From Sinotaia quadrata (taxonomy: Eukaryota; Mollusca; Gastropoda; Architaenioglossa; Viviparidae): 64,000 nucleotides of DNA. The stretch spans positions 117,151,860 through 117,215,859 of the forward strand of contig CM054181.1 in NCBI GenBank assembly GCA_028829895.1. Reading direction: 5' to 3'. Positions 42,901 through 54,200 of this stretch are shown one piece after another. The position numbers and the translations under genes were made by a program. Position 1 is the first letter of the stretch. The number at the start of each line of letters is the position of its first letter. The notes under the pieces were generated by a model, which was not told the origin of the DNA, ran no database searches, and saw only the letters and a list, made by a program, of their open reading frames with translations.

Positions 42901-45900
42901 AGAATGTTATCAGCTTCCTTCTGTTTGGGACTTTACATTTATTTCTTTTTTAAAGTTCTTGATCATTGGACCAAACAGTTTTTAAGACTCAGTTCAGTTT
43001 ATTATTTCCCTTCATTCTATAACCAGAAATGTTTTCACACAAGTATTTTTCATGACAGCTACAAATTTTAAGTTTTATGTTGAGCCTCCCACAGGTTGAA
43101 TAAGGAAAAGAAGTCCTACCTACAATAACATTTTTCACAATAGCTTAACTTATGAAGTATATTGTATGTGTTCAGAGACTAAAATATAAATTTCTTCTGC
43201 AGTTCAACAAAAGCATGTTCAGTTTCCAATTTTCTTAAAGTCATACAAACAAAACTGTACCATAAAGTCAGCCTTTTTCTATCATCTCAATTACCTTTGC
43301 TTACAAACAAAACTGTACCTTAAAGTCGACCTTTTTCTATCATCTCAATTACCTTTGCTTACAAACAAAACTACCTTATACTTGGTCTGTTTCTATTGTC
43401 TCAATTAGCTTTGCTTACAAACGAAACTTAAGCTTGGGACTGGATTTTCTCTCATTGAAAACTGAGAAAAGTGCTAAGCCTGGCTTGGTGTAAGCTTTTG
43501 TTGATTTCTTGCACATGATAGAAGTAATATTCAGTTGTTTGAATTTGCTAACTTTCTATTCAACAGCACATTTATTAATCTTATTCACTTTTTTTGAGCT
43601 TATTTTCTAACTGCTTTGAGAGAAAACATTTATTTATCTTCTATCAAATCACACTCTTTAAATTCTAAATTATATTTGAAGTACACCTAATTCAAAACTA
43701 AATTCACTTTGTTTTTATTTACTCAAATTAACAATTTCTGAACTCCTTACATTTTTTGATTTATAGTACACGGGAGATCACTTTAGCACCAAGTATTACT
43801 TTCCTCCAGGTGTAAATTTTTAAAACCATCAGGATAATGGTACTTATTTTTTCATTAGAACACTTTCTCCATGTTGCATACATATTCACTCTTATACTCT
43901 TAATGTGGAACAACAAAATCTTTTTATTCAATATTTTGCCTTCTCAAAGACAATATGTGCATGTACACCCACACCCACACCCTCACTGGTAAACAAAAAT
44001 TCCTTTAAAAAAATTTGCCTAGTATAGTGAGATTTAACAGTATTGTTGTTGTGTGTCTCTGTTTACAGGTTACTATGGTGATGGCATGGGTGGAATAATT
44101 GTGTTCTCAGGATGTTACTTACCCAGCAAAGACAGAGTGGATTATAGCTATGTTATGAATCATCTATTCCAGTAAGTTTTCTCTTTTGTACATAAATTTT
44201 TATTATTTAAACAGAATAGTTTCCTTTGTTTCACTAGTTAAGTGAGCACAAATCTGTTAAACTTTCAGTGTCTCTAGCATTTCTTAATGTGTTCAGTTTT
44301 CAAGATACACACAAGCATATGTGCACTCACATCTGACACAATTCACATTCTGACACAATTCACTTGCACATGCACTTGCATTCTGACACACAACTAATAT
44401 ATGATCACTGAACATTGTTGAGAATCTCACATACTCTCACACCTCAGATTTTTAGCAAGACTAGAACCAACATGCACGATCCTTTTGTCTTTCCTCTCAT
44501 CAAATCTCTCACTGATATTTCTGCAGATTTAGCATGACTAGGACTGACATGCAAGATCCTCTTATAGTTTCTCACATATAATATAACACACTGTCTCTAG
44601 GACTGACATATAAGATCCTGTCAGTTCTCTTCCATGTTCTGTTTATGTCATGCATACACATTTCTTCAGCAAATTAATAACCAATTTGTAGTTTATTCTG
44701 GCAGTATTTTCTGTGTAACATTATGTTTTTAGTTAATCAAAATAGCCCCTTAATTGCAGCAATTAATCAGTTGTAGGTTTGTTTTTGTTTTGTTTTTATT
44801 TTTAGGCACCAGTTTAGGACTTCTAAAAAAGCCATAACCAATCTATCTACAGATAGCACCACAATATAGTTTTATTAAATTACAGTAAATTATTTATGAA
44901 ATTGAGTGATTGAACAATTATAGAACATATTTGTTTCTCAATAAAAACAAAACATTAAAAGTATGTTAAAAATCTTACACACAGAATTAATATATTTATT
45001 AATTGAGGGAGAGTTTTATGAAATTCTGCCTATTAAAAGTATAATAAATATTAATGTTAAAATTATATTTAACATTAGTGTATGTTTGTTGTATTTCTAA
45101 GTTTATATTATTCTTTAAAATAATTCTTCTAATGACTCTTGTTTTCTTTAAAAGCACTAAACATATTCCAGTACTAAAGAAACGTTTAGCAAAGGTAGTT
45201 ATAATTATTGACAACTTCACACTGAAAACAGAGAATAACATAAGATAAATAAGCTTGATACATAAAAAGCAATACCAATATAGGTTAAGATAGATATGAA
45301 AAACATTAAAGATAAACCTGATACAGAATAATAAACAACTTTAAAGTAAATCTGATACAGAATTAGGCAAACTAATGAACTATATAAGTTAAACCTGGTT
45401 CAGACTGTATATTAAGGTAAACCTGGTACAAATTGTTGAACTATATTAAGGTAAACTTGGTACAAACTGATGAACTATATTAAGGAAACTGGATACAAAC
45501 TGTTGACCTATATTAAGGTAAACTTGTTATAAACTGATGAACTATATTAAGATAAACTTTTACAAACTAATGAACTATATTAAGGTTACTTGGTACAGAT
45601 GGATGGATGAATTATAGTAAGGTAAACATGGTAAAATGGATAAACTGTTTTAAGGCAAACTTATTATAAACTGATGAACTACATTAAGGTAAACCTGACA
45701 AAAGCAATTTTAAGTTTAAGACTGACACAAAATAAAAGTATGACATTGAAGTAAACTTCACTGACACAAAACAAAAGTATAACATTGAGGTAGACTCACT
45801 GACACAAAATGAAAGTATGACATTGAAGTAAACTTCACTGACACAAAACAAAAGTATGACATTGAAGTAAATTTCACTGACAAAAAACAAAAGTATGACA

Positions 45901-48900
45901 TTGAAGTAAACTTCACTGACAAAAAACAAAAGTATGACATTGAAGTAAACTTCACTGACAAAAAACAAAAGTATGACATTGAAGTAAATTTCACTGACAA
46001 AAAACAAAAGTATGACATCAAAGTAAACTTCACTGACACAAAATAAAAGTATGACATTGAGAGAGACCGGATACAAAAGAGAAATTAACATTAAGGAAGA
46101 GCCTATAATACAAACTCAGCATTAAGGTAAACATATTATAAAATGATGAATAATATTGACAAAGGTGCATATCATAAACAAAAGCCAACATTAAGGTAAA
46201 GACATACAGTAAAATTATTGAGGTAAACCTGTAAACAAAAATCTAAGGAAAATCGAGATTAAAGAAAATAGAGAACAAAATAGCAGAGTGAAAACAATTT
46301 TTACCATTGGGAAAGATTCTTTAACCCCATGTGTGCTCAGCAATTTCCATACCAAACTACTGTTTTGATACTAATAGTAATAAAGTAATAGTGTCTGTGA
46401 AGCAATAGGACAAATGTGATACTAAGCAAGTTTGGTCTAGTTATCTCCCCTTGTCTATAATTCTTCATTTAGGTGGTCTTAGGCTAGCAAACAGTTAAGA
46501 GCACTCTTGCATGATGGTACTTTGTTAAAAGTACTGATTATTGAATTATGTATTTAATCATTTATATAAATGACATATATATTTGACAGGCATACTGTAT
46601 TTAAATTGCATTTTTATGCCCAGTGTAGTTTTCCTGTTTTGTTTCTGGGCTTTGAATGTACAGTTTTATGACTGTCTTGTAATCTTCACACTTAGCTTTA
46701 TGATTGTCTTGTAATCTTTACACTTAGCTTTATGATTGTCTTGTTGTAATCTTCACACTTAGCTTTATGATTGTCTTGTAATCTTTGCACTTAGCTTTAT
46801 GATTGTCTTGTAATCTTCACACTTAGCTTTATGATTGTCTTGTAATCTTCTCACTTAGCTTTATGATTGTCTTGTAATCTTCACACTTAGCTTTATGATT
46901 GTCTTGTAATCTTCACACTTGGCTTTATGACTGACTGTCTTGTAATCTTCTCACTTAGCTTTATGATTGTCTTGTAATTTTCACACTTTATTTTTATATC
47001 TTTATTAGTGTCTTGTAATTTCATACTTAGCTTTATGATTGTCTTGTAATCTTCACACTTTGTTTTTATAGCTTTATGATTGTCTTGTAATCTTCACACT
47101 TAGCTTTATGACTGACTTTCTTGTAATCTTCACACTTAGCTTTATGACTGACTGTCTTGTAATCTTCTCACTTGGCTTTATGACTGACTGTCTTGTAATC
47201 TTCACACTTGGCTTTATGACTGACTGTCTTGTAATCTTCTCACTTGGCTTTATGACTGACTGTCTTGTAATCTTCACACTTAGCTTTATGACTGACTGTC
47301 TTGTAATCTTCTCACTTAGCTTTATGATTGTCTTGTAATTTTCACACTTTATTTTTATATCTTTATTAGTGTCTTGTAATTTCATACTTAGCTTTATGAT
47401 TGTCTTGTAATCTTCACACTTTGTTTTTATAGCTTTATGATTGTCTTGTAATCTTCACACTTAGCTTTATGACTGACTTTCTTGTAATCTTCACACTTAG
47501 CTTTATGACTGACTTTCTTGTAATCTTCACACTTTGGTTTTATAGCTTTATGATTGTCTTGTAATCTTCCTACTTTGTTTTTGTGACTAATATGTAGTCT
47601 TCCCATGGTTTGTTTCTGCAGTTTGAATGTGCAGTTTTATGGCTGACTTTTATAATTTTCACACTTTGTTTTTTGACTTTACATTTTTATGATTCACAAT
47701 AGTCTTCCAACATTATGTTTTTTTGACTTTACATTTTTATGATTGACAATTAGTCTTCCAACACTTTGTTTTTATATTATTCACAAACTTAGTCTTCCTA
47801 CACATTCTTTTCATATTTAACACTTCCCATTTCTCCAACTGGCAACAAACCTATCTTGCTATCTTGTTATCTTCTTACTCTTGGAAACATATGAACATTT
47901 TTTAAGAATCCAATGTAGATTTTGTGCAAATGTAAGTAATATATGGTTTGTAGTTGATCACTTTTCCTCACAGCAGACAGTCCCCAATTGTATGTTCAGT
48001 TAAATTTACAAAATAATTTCCACAAAGGTTTAAACTGACATCATTATTGCAGTCTGTGTATAACTTTGCTTAAAATACCTTTCAGAAGATGTAGTGATCA
48101 GCTCACACCACAATAGCTCATGTGGTCTGATGATTGTTAGAAGAATAACATCAGTCTCATGTCAAAAACAGAATTGTCAGCTGTTGTATCCAAGCTAATC
48201 TAAGAACATTGCATATTATGAAATAACTCTTCTATTTCTTTTCATTCGGAAAATAAACCATTGAGACTAGATCTCTCATGGTGATCTTGAGTACAAGTCT
48301 GACTTAAATGGCAGTACATTTTAATAACTAAACAATATATAAAATATTAATATACAGTAGAGTGAGAATTGAGTAAGTACTTTACTTCTGTGACTTTAGT
48401 CAGAAAGCCTTTTCATTAGAACACCAGTTTCAAAGCAGAACTTTTTTATTTTTTACAAAACACAAGAATAATAACATAACAAATTTATTTAAATTAATTT
48501 TCACCTTTATAGACAATTTTGTTCAGCTATGTTAAATTTTCAAAAACTTGTGACTTACTGTTTTTACTTACACATTAAATAATTCATTCTTGATATTGAT
48601 TATATGATTATATTGTCCATTAGAATTATTTAGTTTCCATGCAAAAACCCATCTCTCTAACATGACTTGGGCATTCTGCAGGCAAATAAAGAGATGATGT
48701 TTTCAGTTATAAGTTATCACATCCTGTTAAATGATGAAATTATATAAATATTCAGGTCCTCCAAATGCTTCCATGTGTAGAAAGAAGAATATACTGCAAC
48801 AAACATTTTTAATGTGATACAAATTTCAAGTTTCTGATGTTTTACTATTGGATATGTAGTACATGTAGTTAAATTTGTGCCTATCTTTTGCTTAATCGCT

Positions 48901-51253
48901 AGAATAAAACATTAGTATATTTTATCTAGCATAAACTGGCTTTATTTGCTCATGTGAAATATATAGTACTTTTATATTTCATTTAGTTGTTACAGATTTC
49001 CTTTCCTTTTGATTAATGCTTCCTTTTGATTAAATCTAAGAATTTTATGTTCAAAAAACCTTTATGTAAAAAACCCTGTGTATTATTTTTCTTCTTTGGT
49101 GTGTGTAATCACTATTTTATGTTGGAGTTAGCTTGTTTATCTTTAATTTGCACTAGTTTTTAATTATTTGATATTGCAGTTATGTGATTCACACATTGGA
49201 TGAATTGGTTGCTGAAGACTACACCATTGTATATTTCCATGGTGCAACTCCACGGCGACAGATGCCCAGTTTTGGTTGGTTGAAGAGATGTTATCAGTCT
49301 ATTGACAGAAAGTAAGTTCTTGTAGAATCAGAAATTCACAGCATCCAAGTCTTTAGTTTTTATTCATAGAAAGCATAAACAATTAAAAACAAATTCTTTT
49401 CTTTAAAAATTATTGATTGGAAGTTCTTTTAAGAAAAATCACAACTGAAGAAATTAGATAGCAATTACTTAAAAAATAAATTATATAAGATAATTGGAAG
49501 GGAAATTGTGGCTAGATCTTGGATAGAAATAATTGTAGGGATATTATGCATTCTCACTTGATATAATCTGTAATTATGAATGATAGTTATATGCAGTCAG
49601 TTAAAATACTATATATGCCACATTTAATTGGGAGATAATTTTGTTGTCTACTTTCCTAGGCATGTGAGTTCCCAGTGTACATTACAAATATTACAATGTA
49701 CAATACAATGTGCATTATGAATATTACAATATACATTACAAATATTACAATGTACAATACAATGTGCATTATGAATATTACAATATACATTACAAATATT
49801 ACAATGTACAATACAAGCTTTACAATGCAATGTACATTATAAATAATAACTTATCAGAATGACTCATGAAGATTGACAACTGGGATTTAGATAAGTGTTG
49901 AATAAATAAATCAAGACTAATAAATTAAAATCTCACTTTTTCAAACAAAAGACACCATTGAGCAGTTGAAAGGTATTTATTGATGCTTGTGTATCTATGA
50001 CAAATTACGAAAAAAGAAGAAAAAATGAAATCTGAAATCATTTCATAAAATTCATTGTAATTTTATCATTATATGATTATAATCTTAAATAAGTAAATGC
50101 TCTTGTAATCTTGTACGAATACAACAGCAAGACATGATTTTAATTTCTTGAAAAGTCATTTTGATGATATTTTATTTTTTAGGCTGAAAAAGAATTTGAA
50201 AGCACTGTACCTTGTACACCCAACATTATGGCTGAAAACAATTGTTTTGATGACACGTCCATTTATCAAGTAAGTAAATGTTCACTTGAATATAATTCAC
50301 TCTAGATTCCCAGAGCCAATAGTATTTCTATATGAAGCATTCTGATGGGCACGTCATTAAATGCATTCATACTGTATATTCACAGAGTTTACAATATTTT
50401 CTTACGGGGAGGTAGGTGGTGGGCAAATGTAAAAATCACTTGTATTTCCTCTCAGTGATATTTTTAATTTTATACACTGTAGTAGGCACTAGCATTCTTT
50501 GTAGTTTATGTGTTTGTCTGTCTGTCTGTGGTGGATACATGGACAGCCTATTGTTTATTGTAAAGTTCTTATGGCTGTTGGTACTTATACATGGAACAGT
50601 CTGTGGTGAACAAGTCACTTGTAGTTCTCAGACATGATGGTGTTTCTGTAAGAAGCAGAGATATATACTTGTTTGTCCAATTAAAGTTAGCTTTATATCG
50701 ATTATTTTCACAACACTGGAATCCCTAACTTTAAGTAATTTAAAAAATAAATTGTTTGAAGCATGCTCTTTCTGATGTCAATTTATTTTTCATTAATGAT
50801 GTAAAAGAAAATATATTTCTATGTACAATTACTTTTTCAAGAAAATATTAAAAATGCTGCATAATTACTTCTCATAGATATTAAAGAAAAATGCTTGTAA
50901 TAGTTTTTAATTGGTCCTTTTTCCCCCCATTATAGTCTGTTTTTCAGATTTCCTGTTCTGTTCTTCAGGTATTCTTATTTTTTTTAGACTATTACATTTA
51001 TAGTCTGTTTTTCAAATTTTCTTTGTTACCATTTTAGTCTGTTTTTTAGGTTTAATTTTTATAGTCTGTTTTTTAAGAGATTCCCTTTTGAGCCATTATG
51101 GTCTTTTTCTCAGATTTCTTTCTTTTTTCTTTTTAAAACCATAATAGTCTCTTTTTCAGGTTCCTTTTTTTCAAAAAAAAAAAAGTCATATTAGCTTTCT
51201 TTTCAGGTGTGTTTGATGTGCACATTTGAGAGAGAATAATGATGCTTTGGTAT

Positions 51254-51284
<31 letters not shown>

Positions 51285-54200
51285 TCAGGATAGAGGTTTT
51301 GTGATATGCATGTGTATGAGGAAGAATAATCATGCTTTTAAAAACCATTATAGTTTGTTGTTGAGGATAATGTAATGTGCACAACATACATGTGAGAAAA
51401 TTATCTTACTATTGTACTTTTTAAAAACAATTATAGTTTGTTGTTGAGGATTATGTAATGTGCACATACATAAGGAGAGAAATGCTATGGTATTTTTTTT
51501 TGCAATTATAGTCTGTTTTCTGAAAGTTGTTTTGTGATATGTGCAGGTATAAGAAAGCATAATTCTGCTACGGTACTTTTTATTTTAATAACCATTATAG
51601 TCTGGTTTTGAATGGGGATTTTATTTGTGCATATGTATGAGAGAGAATAATCATGCTTTGGGGTTTTTTTTGTTGACAATTACTGTTTTGTTTTTTTTTT
51701 TGGTAAAAGACAATTTCATGGTATATGAAACAGAATAATCATGCTGTGGTATTTTTTCTTTTCCATTATAATGTATTTTTAAAAAGGATTTTGTGGTGTA
51801 CACATGTATGAGAGAGAACAATCATGCTGTAGTATTTTTTTAAAACCAGTAAAGTCTGTTGTGTTTTTTTTAAAGAGGATTTTGAGATGTACATGAGAGA
51901 AAATAGTCATGCTGTAGTATTTTTTTAAAACCATTATAGTCTGTTTTGTGGTGTACATATTTATGAGAGAGAATATCTTACTGTGGTATATTTTTTTAAC
52001 CATTATAATCCGTTTTTTTTTAAGATTATGTGGTGTATACATGTATGAGAGAATAATCATGCTGTTATAGTTATTGGTGTGTATGAAAAAAATACTATAA
52101 TAATTGCAAGATTTGTGTAGATTATTTCAAAATTGTCTCAGACGATCAGTAGTCATTTGTTATAATTGGTCATATAATTCATGCACCCGTTTGTTTTAGG
52201 GTATTTAACTTTATTTTCTCCCTGGTTTTAGGGTATTTTAACTTCTCTTGCTTTAAAAAAAATTGTTTCTCACTGTTTTAGAGTATTTTAACTTCTCTTC
52301 CTTTTTTTAAAGTTATTTAACTTTATTTCTCTCTGTTTTAGAGTATTTTAATTTCTCTTCCTTTTTATAAAAATATTATTTAACTTTATTTATCTCTGTT
52401 TTAGGGTATTTTAACTTTATTCCTGTATCTATTTGTTACAGATTATTTTCTCTTTATTATATACTGTAATACTAATAGTAATAACAAAAGCACTCATTAT
52501 TATTTCTGACTACTTTAAATGACAAAAGCATTTATTATTTTTGAAAGTAATATTAATGACAGATTCTTGCTTACATTTCATATTGAAAACCTTTCATGTA
52601 CAACTTTGTCAAGTTGATGTGCACACTTGTGCCATTGACTAATGCTGACCTGTAAGAAAACATAATTACAGATACTTGTGCCATTGACTGACATTGACCT
52701 GTAAGAAAACATAATTACAGACACTTGTGCCATTGACTGATAGTGACATGAAAACATAATTACAGATACTTGTGCCATTGACTGCTGACCTCTGACCTGT
52801 AAGAAAACATAATTACAGACACTTGTACTGATGACTCTTTATTTTGTTTTTAGTTCAAAGTTCAGCTCTAAACTACAATTTGTTCGCTCACTTGATGATC
52901 TCCGGAAGCTTATTCCCATGGAGCTTGTGTATATTCCTGAGCAAGTGCAAAGGTCAGTAATACTTACCCACCAACACCCAGTGCCACACACCTGCTGTAT
53001 TCTGTCATAAAATGTGCTTAGTTAATTTTTTTAAGTAATTACACTATATGAAAACATTCTAATCATGGTGATGAACTTGTTAAATATGATAATTAAAATT
53101 AGGTAGTAGAAAACTGGTAAACTAGGAAAAAATCAGTCAGAGTTGGGATTTACCTGACATGCAAAAATGAACCCATCTCAAATCATCATAGATGAACAAT
53201 TTCTACTCCTGGTGATTATGTTGTTAAATATGTTACTGATAAATGTAGATGATATAAACAGAACCTACTGGCCCATCATACGTACAGACTTCCTGTCATA
53301 CATTTGATTGTAAACATCACAGTAACATTGTGCTAACTGACTTCTGTCATATATTTGATTGTAAACATCTCTAACATTGTGCTTACAGACTTCCTGTCAT
53401 ACATTTGATTTAAACATCGCTGTAACATTGTGCTTATAGATTTCCCATCATACATTTGGTTGTAAACATCACTGTAACATTGGCATATTGTTTACTTATA
53501 TTTAACAATTTAAAATAATTTAATAACTTGTACTGGAAGTACAGGTGCAGTGAAATTATTTGAATATTGCTACTTCTAGTTTTAATTTGATGATACAGTA
53601 ACAATAGTGTAAACCACAGTCTATACACTCTGCAGATATTTTCTATATTTTTAAAATTTTGTATTTTACATTTTGTTGTTTATGTTTCTGAAGAGTTTAG
53701 GAATAATTGTTATTGCGCACTATCATAATTGTCTGTTTTAACTTGTCAAAAGTGTTTATTTATTACTACTTTTTAAACTTTGATTTATAATTGGGTCAAA
53801 AATTTAGATAAATAGTACAACAAAAAGGATTATTTCACTAACATCAGCAGCTTACTAAAATCTCCTATTTTAATATTTTTGCTATATTCTGATTATTCAC
53901 TAGTATTTGTAGTTTTGATAATTTGTTATTTGTAGTTTGATAAAGATAATTCTTGTATACTTGTGCTTGATGATTTGAATTTTGATCATCATGCATTTTA
54001 TTATTCATTTGCATAGTATGATGACCCTAGAATAATCAGATCAACATTGCCTTTGATACTAGTTGTCTTTCCTTTTGATGTCCTTGGAATAATTAAGATC
54101 AACAATGCTTTGACATTTGATCAACATTCCTTTGACACCAGTTGTCTTTCATTATGATGACCGTAGAATAATTAGATCAACATTGCCTTTGACACCAGTT

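Noticed and set aside
45684..46091. Antisense ORFs with [13 protein letters not shown] repeats, looking like a membrane protein
   Set aside because: The 39-bp repeat is thirteen codons long; hydrophobicity comes from the A-rich + strand read in reverse.
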